From Streptomycetaceae bacterium (GTDB taxonomy: Bacteria > Actinomycetota > Actinomycetes > Nanopelagicales > Nanopelagicaceae): a stretch of DNA of 64,000 nucleotides. A model generated the notes under the pieces. It searched no databases and was not told where the DNA came from. It saw only the letters and a list, made by a program, of their open reading frames with translations. Positions 54,231-64,000 of the stretch are shown piece by piece. Position 1 is the stretch's first letter. The number at the start of each line of letters is the position of its first letter. A program made the translations under genes and the position numbers. The stretch lies in assembly GCA_027490815.1 (NCBI GenBank), contig JAIXXJ010000021.1, positions 124,001 to 188,000 on the forward strand. Direction: 5' to 3'.

Positions 54231-54590
54231 ATGAGAGTAAAGCGCGGAGTTCACGCTGCTAAAAAGCGTCGTACAACATTAGAGCGTGCTAGCGGATACC
54301 GTGGGCAACGTTCACGTCTTTTCACAAAGGCAAAAGAGCAAGTCACGCACTCTATGGTTTATGCATTCAATGACCGTAAAGATAAGAAGGGTGATTTCCG
54401 CCGCCTTTGGATTCAAAGAATCAACGCAGGTTGCCGTGAACACGGCCTTACCTATAACCGATTTATTCAAGGTCTAAAGGCTTCAGGTGTTGAGGTAGAT
54501 CGTAGGGTTCTATCTGAACTTGCAACAAATGATCCAGCAACTTTCAAAACACTTGTAGATGTTGCTCGTAAGAGCCTTGCGTCTCTATAA
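54231..54590 (+). CDS. rplT: 50S ribosomal protein L20
   Basis: [62 protein letters not shown]. Confidence 0.98.
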   Translation: MRVKRGVHAAKKRRTTLERASGYRGQRSRLFTKAKEQVTHSMVYAFNDRKDKKGDFRRLWIQRINAGCREHGLTYNRFIQGLKASGVEVDRRVLSELATNDPATFKTLVDVARKSLASL

Positions 54591-54599
54591 GATCTTCTC

Positions 54600-55400
54600 A
54601 TGATTGAGAGCCTTAACTCGCCGCATATAGCGCGAGTTAAGGCTCTTACTAGTTCAAGAGGTACAAAAGAGCGAAAAAATGCTCGCCAGTTTGTTGCAGA
54701 GGGCTTGCAATGTGCAAAAGAGGCTTTATCGGCAAGGAATAATAGTTCTGATTTTCAGGCCCCTTTAATAGAGACGCTTTTTTTAACTGCTAACGGTCAT
54801 TCAAAAATAGGGCAAAACCAGGATCTTGTATTACCAAGCTCACTCGATGTTATCGATGTGAGTGATGAGGTCATGAGGCAAATGTCAGAGACAATTACTC
54901 CGCAAGGAATACTTGCTATTTGCTCAATTCCTGAGTCTGACATCTCATCCATAAAACTAAACGGAAAACGCAGGTTCATTTATCTTTCAGAAGTACAGGA
55001 CCCAGGAAATGCAGGCACTATTTTGCGTTCAGCCGATGCTTTCGGAATGGACGCTGTTATAACCTCGCCAGGTAGTGTGGATATGTTCTCTCCAAAAGTT
55101 GTAAGGAGCACAGCCGGTTCCTTGTGGCACATTCCTGTATTTGAGGGAGTAGAACTATCGGAGATTTTAAAACTCAACTTACGGGCGATTTCTCTTGGCG
55201 CAGATGGCTCTCGCGCATTAATTGACTATCAACCAAGCGGTGATGTGCTGGCTATTTTTGGAAACGAAGCACGTGGACTTACAGATTTGAATTCAATTTC
55301 TGGAGTCGAATTAGTAAAAATCCCCATGCCTGGGAATGCAGAAAGCCTGAATCTTTCAGCTGCTGCAACGATTGTGATGTACCACTTATCACTTGCTTGA
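54600..55400 (+). CDS. TrmH/SpoU family RNA methyltransferase
   Basis: FVAEGLQCAKEAL, LSEVQDPGNAGTILRSADAFG, IFGNEARGL, IPMPGNAESLNLSAAATIVMY. Confidence 0.95.
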   Translation: MIESLNSPHIARVKALTSSRGTKERKNARQFVAEGLQCAKEALSARNNSSDFQAPLIETLFLTANGHSKIGQNQDLVLPSSLDVIDVSDEVMRQMSETITPQGILAICSIPESDISSIKLNGKRRFIYLSEVQDPGNAGTILRSADAFGMDAVITSPGSVDMFSPKVVRSTAGSLWHIPVFEGVELSEILKLNLRAISLGADGSRALIDYQPSGDVLAIFGNEARGLTDLNSISGVELVKIPMPGNAESLNLSAAATIVMYHLSLA

Positions 55401-55495
55401 TTGGTCCTTTGCTTGACTAGGGGAGAATCACTCTTAACTGCCCAAGAGAGTCGAATATGCCGGCCTTATAAAGGCTCACAAGATAGAGTTTGACC

Positions 55496-56503
55496 ATGCG
55501 CGCCGAGGAAATTTCAGCATGGGTGGAACAGGCCCAAGCGGCTTGTGCATCGGCAAAAGACCTCGATGGGCTCAAGGTCGTTCGTACAGCTCACTCTGGT
55601 GATAAGTCACCGATTTCTTTGGCTTCCCGAGCATTGGGTTCCATGTCTGCTGAGGAAAAAGTAGTCTTCGGAAAATTAATTGGTGATGCAAAAGCATCGA
55701 TAGCGCAATCCCTTGCTTCTGCGTTGCTGAGGTTAGAGGCGCAGAGAGATCAAAAAATACTTCTCGAAGAAGTTGTTGACATAACGCTTCCCGTTAACCG
55801 TGCGCACCGAGGGGGTTTACACCCGATAACCATTATTAAGAATGAGGTTTCCGATTTCTTTATAGAGCAAGGGTTTTCAGTTGAGGAAGGCCCAGAACTT
55901 GAATCTGGCTGGCTGAATTTTGACGCACTAAATATTCCACCAGATCATCCCGCTCGAACAATGCAGGATACGTTCTTTGTTGAACCAATAGATTCAGGGA
56001 TGGTACTTCGAACACATACATCTCCTGTTCAAGTAAGAACCATGCTTACTCAGGAACCACCGATTTATGTCGTTTGTCCAGGTCGAACCTTCCGTGCCGA
56101 TGAACTGGATGCCACGCACAGTCCTGTGTTCCATCAAGTAGAAGGACTTGTAGTCGACAAGGGCATCACTATGGCCCACTTAAAAGGAACATTAGATAAT
56201 TTTGCGCGACACATGTTTGGTCCGGACGTAACTACACGTTTAAGACCATCTTTTTTCCCATTTACTGAACCGAGTGCAGAAGTAGATGTTTATTTCAATA
56301 ACCGCTGGATTGAATGGGGTGGTTGTGGAATGGTAAATCCGAAGGTTTTAGCAACATGTGGAATTGATACCGATGTTTACAGTGGATTTGCCTTTGGTAT
56401 GGGGCTGGAAAGAACTCTTATGGTTCGCCACGGAATAACGGATATGCATGACATCGTTGAAGGAGATATTCGTTTTACCAGACAGTTTGGAGTGGGCCTC
56501 TGA
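55496..56503 (+). CDS. pheS: Phenylalanine--tRNA ligase alpha subunit
   Basis: GGLHPITIIKNEVSDFFIEQGF, FDALNIPPDHPARTMQDTFFV, LRTHTSPVQVRTM, FHQVEGLVVDKGI, FPFTEPSAEVDVYF. Confidence 0.98.
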   Translation: MRAEEISAWVEQAQAACASAKDLDGLKVVRTAHSGDKSPISLASRALGSMSAEEKVVFGKLIGDAKASIAQSLASALLRLEAQRDQKILLEEVVDITLPVNRAHRGGLHPITIIKNEVSDFFIEQGFSVEEGPELESGWLNFDALNIPPDHPARTMQDTFFVEPIDSGMVLRTHTSPVQVRTMLTQEPPIYVVCPGRTFRADELDATHSPVFHQVEGLVVDKGITMAHLKGTLDNFARHMFGPDVTTRLRPSFFPFTEPSAEVDVYFNNRWIEWGGCGMVNPKVLATCGIDTDVYSGFAFGMGLERTLMVRHGITDMHDIVEGDIRFTRQFGVGL

Positions 56504-58959
56504 TGCGCGCTCCTTTATCTTGGATAAACGAATTTGTGGATATACCTGCAAAGATAACAGCCCAACAGATTTCAGATGCACTTGTGCGTGTTGGTTTTGA
56601 AGTAGAGGAAACTATTACACAGGGAAATGATTTAACTGGACCACTGAAATTCGCAAAAGTTCTCTCAATAGAAGAGCTATCAGGTCATAAAAAACCGATT
56701 CGATATGTTGGTCTAGATTGCGGCGAAGCCGCAGAGCGTTTTGTTATTTGTGGCGCAACAAATTTTGTGGTCGGAGATATTGTTGTTGCGGCTTTGCCGG
56801 GGGCGGTCCTTCCAGGAGGTTTTGCAATTTCGGCCCGCGAAACCTACGGGAAAACCTCGAACGGAATGATTTGCTCTGGTCGTGAATTGGGAATTAGCGA
56901 TGATCATGCAGGGATTCTGGTTTTCACACAGGCTCAAGCAACTATTGGGAGCGATGCGATCGAAGGACTCCAAATAAATGATGTCATCTTTGACATCGCT
57001 GTAAATCCAGATCGCGGTTATGCATTGAGTATTCGTGGGATAGCTCGAGAAGTTGCTGCATCTTTAGATCTCGACTTCAGAGACCCGATCGATTCTTTGC
57101 AGAATCTAGAGTTCAAAGAGACTGGCAAGGGGGTAACTGCCAAGATCGCTGATATAGAAACCTCATCAGTTTTTTACCTTAGAACCCTAAGTAATTTTGA
57201 TCCGTCGGCGAAAACGCCACTTTGGATGCGCCGACGGATTGAGAAGATGGGAATGCGCTCCATCTCCTTGGTGGTTGACGTTACAAATTATGTGATGCTC
57301 GAACTGGGTCAACCGTTGCATGCATTTGATAAAGCAAAAATTAATGGCGGATTGACTATAAAGCGCGCAGGAAAAACTCAAAAGTTCACTACGTTGGATG
57401 GACAAGAACGTAATTTGGATCCTGATGATCTAATGGTTTGTGACGATGATCAACCTCTTTCTTTGGCCGGAACAATGGGCGGGCTCTATTCTGAAATAAC
57501 AGATTCAACGACAGAGATTGCGCTAGAGGCTGCGGTCTTCGATCAGTTGTGTGTTGCTAAGAACTCACGCAGACATAAACTATCTTCAGAGGCATCTCGG
57601 AGATTAGAAAGGGGAGTAGACCCGTTCTTGCCTCAGTATGCATCGGCTAGATTTGTCCAACTTTTGACCGCGCATAGTTCTGCGGTACATGTTGCCACAA
57701 ACGTAGATGGTAAACCGCAACTTTGCGCCAGGATAAAAATGGCTCCCAGTTATGTTTCAAAGGTTCTTGGGCTAGATGTTGACGCAAAGACTGTAGTAAA
57801 GCACTTACGAACCGTTGGATGCGAAGTCGATGAGAACAACTTTTCAGTGCAGCCACCTTCTTGGCGCTTAGACCTGCATACACCTGCCGATTTAACAGAA
57901 GAAGTTGCCCGTATGATTGGTTATGACAAAATACCTTCGGTACTACCACCACGACCTCTTCACGCAACTCTTTCAACTTCTCAAAAAAGGAGACGCAGCA
58001 TTTCGCTAATGTTGGCTAATCGCGGCTTAGCTGAAGTACAGAGTTTTCCTTTTACAAACCAGGCCACAATAGATGCCATGGGATTTGTCGGAGAAAGGGC
58101 CACAACTTACAAGTTGGCCAATCCGATGTCAGAAGAGTTCCCGTTAATGCGAGTTCATCTTGTTCCGGGGTTGATTGAAACTGCTGGGCGCAATTTAAGC
58201 CGTGGGGCAAAGGACTTTGCAATATTTGAAATGGGCTCAATTTTCCGGAGTTCACAGAAGTTAGTTCCTGCATTTTCACCAAAGCTAAATAAGCGCCCAT
58301 CTCAAGATGAAATTAATAAGATCTTCGCATCCGTACCAAATCAGGGCTACCACGTTGCCGGTTTACTGGTTGGAAAGGTCGAGAACGAAGATTGGCAGGG
58401 TAAGGCGCGAAACTATAGTTGGCAAGATGCGATTGCCTATGCCCAAGATATTTTGAATTTGTGTAATTTAGAGTGGTCGATATCCCGTTCTGATTTTGCA
58501 CCGTGGCATCCAGGTCGCTGCGCCGAATTGATTGTCGGGGGTAAAGCGGTTGCACATGCCGGTGAATTACATCCGCGCATAATTTCTTCATATGGTTTAC
58601 CCGAACGCAGTGTGGCTTTTGCGGTGGCCTTAAGTGCGCTTCCAGATTCAGAACTGGTGAAACCCAAGAATGTGGGGACTATGCCTGCGGCGGTTCAAGA
58701 CGTTGCACTCATTGTTGATGAGGCTGTAACTGCACTTGATGTAGAGGAGGCCCTTCGCAAGGGCGCGGGTCCACTCTTGGAATCGATAACGTTGTTTGAT
58801 CGCTACGACAAAATCGGTGATGGAAAGATTTCGTTAGCTTTCACTTTGGTTTTTCGAGATGCTAACCGAACCTTAACGGGGGAGGAAGTGGCCGTATTGA
58901 GGGAGAGCGCCACAGCAATGGCTTCTAAAGCCTGTGGAGCAGTACTTCGCACCGCATAA
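56503..58959 (+). CDS. pheT: Phenylalanine--tRNA ligase beta subunit
   Basis: MRAPLSWINEFVDIP, ICGATNFVVGDIVVAALPGAVLPG, RSISLVVDVTNYVMLELGQPLHAFD, C-terminal FDX-ACB domain. Confidence 0.98.
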   Translation: MRAPLSWINEFVDIPAKITAQQISDALVRVGFEVEETITQGNDLTGPLKFAKVLSIEELSGHKKPIRYVGLDCGEAAERFVICGATNFVVGDIVVAALPGAVLPGGFAISARETYGKTSNGMICSGRELGISDDHAGILVFTQAQATIGSDAIEGLQINDVIFDIAVNPDRGYALSIRGIAREVAASLDLDFRDPIDSLQNLEFKETGKGVTAKIADIETSSVFYLRTLSNFDPSAKTPLWMRRRIEKMGMRSISLVVDVTNYVMLELGQPLHAFDKAKINGGLTIKRAGKTQKFTTLDGQERNLDPDDLMVCDDDQPLSLAGTMGGLYSEITDSTTEIALEAAVFDQLCVAKNSRRHKLSSEASRRLERGVDPFLPQYASARFVQLLTAHSSAVHVATNVDGKPQLCARIKMAPSYVSKVLGLDVDAKTVVKHLRTVGCEVDENNFSVQPPSWRLDLHTPADLTEEVARMIGYDKIPSVLPPRPLHATLSTSQKRRRSISLMLANRGLAEVQSFPFTNQATIDAMGFVGERATTYKLANPMSEEFPLMRVHLVPGLIETAGRNLSRGAKDFAIFEMGSIFRSSQKLVPAFSPKLNKRPSQDEINKIFASVPNQGYHVAGLLVGKVENEDWQGKARNYSWQDAIAYAQDILNLCNLEWSISRSDFAPWHPGRCAELIVGGKAVAHAGELHPRIISSYGLPERSVAFAVALSALPDSELVKPKNVGTMPAAVQDVALIVDEAVTALDVEEALRKGAGPLLESITLFDRYDKIGDGKISLAFTLVFRDANRTLTGEEVAVLRESATAMASKACGAVLRTA

Positions 58960-59000
58960 TTATGCAATTACTTGCATAAATATAGAAGGTGTACTAATCT
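58960..59000 (+). promoter_or_regulatory. ArgR-box-like palindrome overlapping argC promoter
   Basis: TTATGCAA-TTAC-TTGCATAA (58960-58979); -35 TTGCAT (58972-58977), 17-nt spacer, -10 TAATCT (58995-59000), ATG at 59008. Confidence 0.6.
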
Positions 59001-59007
59001 CTATCCT

Positions 59008-60030
59008 ATGAAAACGGCAGTCATTGGTGGAAGCGGCTATGCCGGCGGTGAACTTTTGCGCCTGCTCGCCCTCCACCCAAACTTCGAGGTGATGATAGTT
59101 AGTGCGCATTCGAACGCTGGCGAATTAATTCAATCTGTCCATCCCCAACTTCAAAGCTATAAGGGTCAAAGGTTTATTAGCAATGACCAGATCGAATTCT
59201 CTGGGATTGATCTTGTTTTTCTAGCTTTGCCCCATGGTGAGTCTGCCGCATTGATCGCCAAGATTCCAGCACGGGTCAAAATTATTGATCTTGGAGCGGA
59301 TTACAGATTAGAAGATAGAACTGCTTGGGAAAAGTATTATGGTGGCAATCATGCGGGTTCATGGGTTTATGGTTTGCCGGAATTATCGAAAAATCAAAGA
59401 GCGGAAATAGCCAAGGCAAGTAGAGTTGCAAATCCAGGTTGTTACGCAACATCCATAGCACTAGGTATTGCACCAGCTTTTTGGCTTATAGATGTTTCTG
59501 ACATTGTGGTGGTAGCTGCTTCGGGAACCACAGGTGCTGGCAGAAACACTAAAATAAATCTCATTGCAAGTGAAGTTGTAAATTCATTAACGTCCTACAA
59601 ATTTGGTGGTGTTCACCAACACACACCGGAGATAGAACAAGCGATTTCATCTCTCGGGGAAAAGCAAGCAAAGATTTCATTTACTCCAATTCTGGCGCCT
59701 ATGCCACGCGGAATTCTTTCAACTATCACTGCTAAATTAACTCAATCTCTGTCTGTGCAAGAAATTCATGCCACCTATACTGATTATTTTTCAGAAGATA
59801 CTTTCGTTGACGTGTTACCTTTAGGGCAACTACCAAAGACAAATGCTGTCACAGGAAGCAATAAGGCCTTGATACAGGTAGCAGTAGATGAGCACACAAA
59901 TCGCTTAATTGTCTCTATTGCCATTGACAACCTAGGTAAGGGCGCAGCGGGGCAGGCAGTACAAAATGCGAACATAATCTCTGGCTTTGTTGAAACAGCA
60001 GGATTAATCCACGATGGGATCGGTGCATGA
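59008..60030 (+). CDS. argC: N-acetyl-gamma-glutamyl-phosphate reductase
   Basis: AVIGGSGYAGGELLRLL, LPHGES, NPGCYATSIALG, GTTGAGRNTK. Confidence 0.97.
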   Translation: MKTAVIGGSGYAGGELLRLLALHPNFEVMIVSAHSNAGELIQSVHPQLQSYKGQRFISNDQIEFSGIDLVFLALPHGESAALIAKIPARVKIIDLGADYRLEDRTAWEKYYGGNHAGSWVYGLPELSKNQRAEIAKASRVANPGCYATSIALGIAPAFWLIDVSDIVVVAASGTTGAGRNTKINLIASEVVNSLTSYKFGGVHQHTPEIEQAISSLGEKQAKISFTPILAPMPRGILSTITAKLTQSLSVQEIHATYTDYFSEDTFVDVLPLGQLPKTNAVTGSNKALIQVAVDEHTNRLIVSIAIDNLGKGAAGQAVQNANIISGFVETAGLIHDGIGA

Positions 60031-61169
60031 AACTTCCGCAAGGGTTCATTTCTGGTGCGACATCGGCCGGCCTTAAGAGTAATAAAAATTTAGACATTAC
60101 CCTCATACAAAATCTTGGACCGAATTTTGACTGTGCCGCGGTGTTCACATCTAACAAGGTTGTTGCGGCACCGGTTATTTGGTCTAAACAGATTGCCGCA
60201 TCTGGTGTTGCCAAGGCAATAGTTTTAAATTCTGGTGGTGCTAACGCATGTACTGGGCCCCAAGGTTTTGCTGATACTCATCAAACTGCAGAGTTTGTTG
60301 CAGATCAGCTTCAAATTTCCTCAAGTGACGTCCTGGTTTGTTCAACTGGTTTGATTGGCGAGCTTCTACCTATGGAAAAGGTTTTGAAGGGTATTTCCTA
60401 CATCGCAAATCACATGGATGACGATGGCTTGAAAGAGAGTGCGCAGGCAATTATGACGACTGATTCTGTTCCAAAGATTGTAGAGCTAGAAAGCGATGGC
60501 GTCTCATTTGCAGCGATCGCAAAAGGAGCCGGCATGCTCGCACCGGCTTTGGCAACCATGCTTTCTGTGGTTATGACTGATGCAACTGTTTCCAGCAAAG
60601 CTCAAGAGATCTTTGAGGAGGTTACAGATCGTACATTTAATCGTATGGATTCAGATGGCTGCACCTCAACCAATGACACAGTAGTACTCATGTCTTCGGG
60701 CGCAAGTGGAATCTCAATCAGTGATGAAAAATTACGAGAAATGCTGACACAGGTTTGCTCAAATCTAGTATCTCAATTAATTGCAGATGCAGAGGGTTCC
60801 TCTAAAACTGTAGCGATAGTCGTCAAAAATGCAGATAGCGAGAAGGATGCTGTCGATATTGCTAGAGCATGCGCACGCAACAACCTTCTCAAAGCTGCAA
60901 TCTTCGGAGGCGATCCCAACTGGGGTCGGGTTTTGGCAGCCGTTGGTACTGCATCTGCCAAGATGGACCCGTTGACTATAGATGTCTCTTTGAACGGCAT
61001 TCAAGTGTGCAGAAATAGTGCGCCAGAACAAGATAAATCAGCAGTAAGTTTCGCCGATCGCTTGGTCAGGATAGAGATTGATATGAAGGTTGGTTCATCA
61101 ACAGCCACGGTTCTTACCAATGATTTGACTCATGCGTATGTCCACGAGAACTCTGCGTATTCGACATGA
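60027..61169 (+). CDS. argJ: Bifunctional ornithine acetyltransferase / N-acetylglutamate synthase
   Basis: LNSGGANACTGPQG, CSTGLIGELLPMEKV, GAGMLAPALATMLSVVMTDA, FGGDPNWGRVLAAVG. Confidence 0.97.
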   Translation: MKLPQGFISGATSAGLKSNKNLDITLIQNLGPNFDCAAVFTSNKVVAAPVIWSKQIAASGVAKAIVLNSGGANACTGPQGFADTHQTAEFVADQLQISSSDVLVCSTGLIGELLPMEKVLKGISYIANHMDDDGLKESAQAIMTTDSVPKIVELESDGVSFAAIAKGAGMLAPALATMLSVVMTDATVSSKAQEIFEEVTDRTFNRMDSDGCTSTNDTVVLMSSGASGISISDEKLREMLTQVCSNLVSQLIADAEGSSKTVAIVVKNADSEKDAVDIARACARNNLLKAAIFGGDPNWGRVLAAVGTASAKMDPLTIDVSLNGIQVCRNSAPEQDKSAVSFADRLVRIEIDMKVGSSTATVLTNDLTHAYVHENSAYST

Positions 61170-61951
61170 TCGTTGTTAAATATGGTGGAAATGCAATGAG
61201 AGATGAAAATGGTGGTTTTGCCACAGCAATTTCAGATGCAATTGCAGATAGCATTGAAATTGTAATTGTTCATGGCGGGGGACCTCAGATTAATGAAGCT
61301 CTAGATAACAAAGGGATCCAGAGTCAATGGGTGGCAGGCCTGCGAGTGACTACACCAGAAACGTTTCAGATTGTCGAAGACGTGTTAGTAAATAAAGTTG
61401 GACCGTCACTGGTTGCTTCCCTAAAGGCGGCTGGCGTCAAAGCCCAAGCAATCTCGGGTCGTGCCTTACCGACATTGTTTGCAGAGAAAAAATGTGTTGA
61501 AATAGAAGGACACAAACACGATGTAGGCCTAGTCGGTGAGATAACGCATGTAGACCCGGCGCAGATTTTAGAACTCCTTAAAGCAAAAGTAACACCTGTG
61601 CTTGCGCCAGTTTCCTCATCTGAAGATGGTTTGATCGGCTACAACGTTAATGCAGATTTTGCCGCCGCAGCGGTTGCATCTGCGTTGCATGCTTCAACTT
61701 TGATCATGATGACCGATGTTCCAGGTATCTACAGAAATTGGCCTGACAAAAATTCATTGATTGACAAGATAAACGTTGTGGAGCTGGAGCAGATTAAGTC
61801 AACCTTCAGCGAAGGAATGCGCCCCAAGGTTCAAGCGACTCTGGATGCACTTTCTTATGGCGTTAAGGCTGTTCGAATCATCGATGGAACAAGTGCTCAA
61901 ACCTTCTCACAAGCCTTGGCTGGCAAGGGTGGAACATTGGTGATGGCATGA
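61166..61951 (+). CDS. argB: Acetylglutamate kinase
   Basis: VVKYGGNAMRDE, IVHGGGPQINEAL, GLRVTTPETFQIVEDVL, YNVNADFAAAAVASAL, EGMRPKVQATLDAL. Confidence 0.97.
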   Translation: MIVVKYGGNAMRDENGGFATAISDAIADSIEIVIVHGGGPQINEALDNKGIQSQWVAGLRVTTPETFQIVEDVLVNKVGPSLVASLKAAGVKAQAISGRALPTLFAEKKCVEIEGHKHDVGLVGEITHVDPAQILELLKAKVTPVLAPVSSSEDGLIGYNVNADFAAAAVASALHASTLIMMTDVPGIYRNWPDKNSLIDKINVVELEQIKSTFSEGMRPKVQATLDALSYGVKAVRIIDGTSAQTFSQALAGKGGTLVMA

Positions 61952-63117
61952 AAAACAACATATATGCAAAACGCTGGGGCAAATCAGTTCAAAATAATTA
62001 TGGGGTGCCAGAAATTACTTTAATCAAGGGCAGAGGCTTAGTTGTTCAGGATGTGGAAGGCAAGATCTACTTGGATTTTCTAGGTGGTATTGCCACGAAC
62101 ATTTTGGGGCATGCTCATCCGAGCATCGTTGCTGCTGTGTCAAAACAGGTAGAAACACTAAATCATGTAAGCAATTATTACGCACACCCGAATGCAGTCT
62201 TACTCGCAGAGAAGCTAGTGTCATTGACTAAGACAAAAAAGGCTAAGGTGTTTTTTTGCCAATCAGGTGCGGAGGCAAATGAAGCCGCGATTAAGCTTTC
62301 ACGCAAATCTGGTCGCAGCCACATCGTTGCCGCTCAAGGGTCATTTCACGGGCGCACTATGGGCGCATTGTCACTGACTGGCCAACCTTCTAAACGTGAA
62401 CCATTCCTACCACTGTTAAAGAACGTGAAACATGTTCCCTTTGGAGATATCGAAGCCATGAGGCGTTCGATAACAAAGAAGACTGCGATGGTAATTATTG
62501 AACCAATCATGGGTGAGGCCGGAGTGATCGTTCCACCGATTGATTATCTACAAGGAATAAGAGAACTGTGCGATAAGTATGGTGCTTTATTAGTTATTGA
62601 CGCGGTTCAAACTGGAATGGGCAGAACCGGTGATTGGTTTGGTTACGAGTACTCCGGCATTACTCCAGATGTCATCACATTGGCTAAAGGCTTAGGAGGT
62701 GGCCTTCCACTCGGTGCCATGATTGCCATTGGTGATTCCGCCGATTTATTCAAACCAGGAGAGCATGGATCAACTTTTGGGGGCAATCCAATAACAACAG
62801 CAGCGGCCCTTGCAGTCATCAAAACTATCGAAAAACAAAGTCTCTTGAAGAAAGTTAGAAAACAAGGCCAGAGATTGATCCAAGAGCTCGCTCTTATTCC
62901 GGGCGTTAGCCAAGTGAGAGGGTCTGGACTACTTATAGGTATCGAAATGGAGGAGGCACATGCGAATGAAATAGCCCGAAAACTGGCAGAAGCCGGAGTT
63001 CTAGTCAACGCTGCTAATTCCAACACCATTCGAATCGCCCCAGCCCTCATTGTTACTGATGCTCAGGTAAATAAGTTCATAAATATCTTTAGGAAGGTGC
63101 TGACAAATGGCGGTTAA
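61948..63117 (+). CDS. argD: Acetylornithine aminotransferase
   Basis: GKIYLDFLGGIATNILGHAHP, FFCQSGAEANEAAIKLSRK, GSFHGRTMGALSLTGQ, ITLAKGLGGGLPLGAMI, STFGGNPITTAAALAVI. Confidence 0.97.
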   Translation: MKNNIYAKRWGKSVQNNYGVPEITLIKGRGLVVQDVEGKIYLDFLGGIATNILGHAHPSIVAAVSKQVETLNHVSNYYAHPNAVLLAEKLVSLTKTKKAKVFFCQSGAEANEAAIKLSRKSGRSHIVAAQGSFHGRTMGALSLTGQPSKREPFLPLLKNVKHVPFGDIEAMRRSITKKTAMVIIEPIMGEAGVIVPPIDYLQGIRELCDKYGALLVIDAVQTGMGRTGDWFGYEYSGITPDVITLAKGLGGGLPLGAMIAIGDSADLFKPGEHGSTFGGNPITTAAALAVIKTIEKQSLLKKVRKQGQRLIQELALIPGVSQVRGSGLLIGIEMEEAHANEIARKLAEAGVLVNAANSNTIRIAPALIVTDAQVNKFINIFRKVLTNGG

Positions 63118-63589
63118 CACACAATCAGTCTCGGCGCGAAGGGCTAAGGCTATTGCGCTCATTCAAAGTGGAAAAGTGCATTCACAAAACGATTTGGTCG
63201 TTTTGTTGAAGAAAAGTGGCTATGACGTAACCCAAGCAACTGCAAGTCGGGATCTCGAAGAGATCGGTGCTGTCCGCTCCCGCAATAGCAAGGGAGAGAG
63301 CACATATGAGATTAGCCAAAGCAGTGATGGAGCGATGGCAAGGAGTACACCATTGCCATCCAAACTAATTTTGTCGGTTGATTCAAGCGCAAACTTGGCA
63401 GTCATACACACTCCACCGGGAGCTGCGCAGTTTCTTGCCAGTTCTCTAGATCATGCAAATTTAACTGGAGTAATTGGAACTATCGCCGGCGACGACACGA
63501 TTATTTTAGTCTCTAAGAAAGCAACTGGTGGGGCACACTTGGCCAAAGAACTAATAGCGTACGCACATTCAGATGGGAAGAGGAAGTGA
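63107..63589 (+). CDS. argR: Arginine repressor ArgR
   Basis: ARRAKAIALIQSGKVHSQNDLVVLLKKSGYDVTQATASRDLEEIGAVR, HTPPGAAQFLASSLDHANLTGVIGTIAGDDTIILV. Confidence 0.95.
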   Translation: MAVNTQSVSARRAKAIALIQSGKVHSQNDLVVLLKKSGYDVTQATASRDLEEIGAVRSRNSKGESTYEISQSSDGAMARSTPLPSKLILSVDSSANLAVIHTPPGAAQFLASSLDHANLTGVIGTIAGDDTIILVSKKATGGAHLAKELIAYAHSDGKRK

Positions 63590-64000
63590 TGGCACTCTGG
63601 GGCGGTCGTTTTTCAGAAGGACCACAGGATTCCGTCTTCGCACTTTCTCGTAGTGTTCATTTTGATTGGCGCCTAGCACCTTACGACATTCGATCTTCCA
63701 AAGCGCATCTGGCCGTTCTAAAAAAGAACAAGTTGATTGAAGACAACGATGCAAAAATGATTTTGAACGCACTTAGTGAGTTAGCCAGCGAAGTTGCATC
63801 AGGAGCATTCGCTCCGATCGATAGTGACGAGGATGTTCATAGCGCACTGGAACGGGGATTAACGCAAAAACTGGGAGTCGTCGGCGGTTCTTTGCGCGCA
63901 GGGCGCTCGAGAAATGATCAAGTAACTTCTGATCTAAGACTCTTTTCAATCGACCATATGTTGCAAATAGCTACGCTACTAGTCGAACTACAGACCTCGA
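63589..64000 (+). CDS. argH: Argininosuccinate lyase, N-terminal part (truncated by window edge)
   Basis: MALWGGRFSEGPQDSVFALSRSVHFDWRLAPYDIRSSKAHLAVL..., DEDVHSALERGLTQKLG, GRSRNDQVTSDLRLF; not in the ORF track because it runs off the end. Confidence 0.96.
   Translation, partial: MALWGGRFSEGPQDSVFALSRSVHFDWRLAPYDIRSSKAHLAVLKKNKLIEDNDAKMILNALSELASEVASGAFAPIDSDEDVHSALERGLTQKLGVVGGSLRAGRSRNDQVTSDLRLFSIDHMLQIATLLVELQTS

Noticed and set aside
55463-55475. GCCTT-ATA-AAGGC hairpin upstream of pheS as an attenuator
   Set aside because: Loop of 3 nt, no T-tract and no Phe-rich leader peptide found.

Overview
The window is a dense, almost entirely coding, low-GC actinobacterial chromosome segment. 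Gene content and order resemble streamlined freshwater Actinobacteria of the acI / Nanopelagicales type; this lineage call is inference. I found no mobile elements, prophage, CRISPR array or biosynthetic gene cluster. Order: trpE(partial)-small membrane ORF-trpC-trpB-trpA; VKOR; DsbA-like; lgt; VIT1-like; gltB-gltD; pyk; tRNA-Leu(CAA)-like; ANTAR response regulator; branched-chain amino-acid ABC transporter (binding protein convergent with livFGMH); thioesterase; polA; rpsA; coaE; uvrB-uvrA-uvrC; rapZ; whiA; gap-pgk-tpiA-secG; rbpA; pgi-tal-tkt-ctaA on the minus strand; sufR-sufBD-Rieske-sufC-sufS-sufU-sufT; ABC exporter; SURF1; DUF3099; infC-rpmI-rplT; rRNA methyltransferase; pheS-pheT; argC-J-B-D-R-H(partial). 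The points most worth a second look are: an infC with no ordinary start codon behind a good Shine-Dalgarno (apparent GUC start); a tRNA-Leu(CAA)-like gene with a Leu-type D-arm but no long variable arm; a perfect 40-bp palindrome between convergent transport genes; operator-like palindromes over the argC, sufR and binding-protein promoters; a LivH permease with an extra exported N-terminal domain; an unlisted 56-aa membrane ORF in the trp operon; and several genes missing from otherwise conserved neighbourhoods (zwf-opcA-pgl, ctaB, yvcK, argF/argG). I did not find a clearly new multi-gene system.
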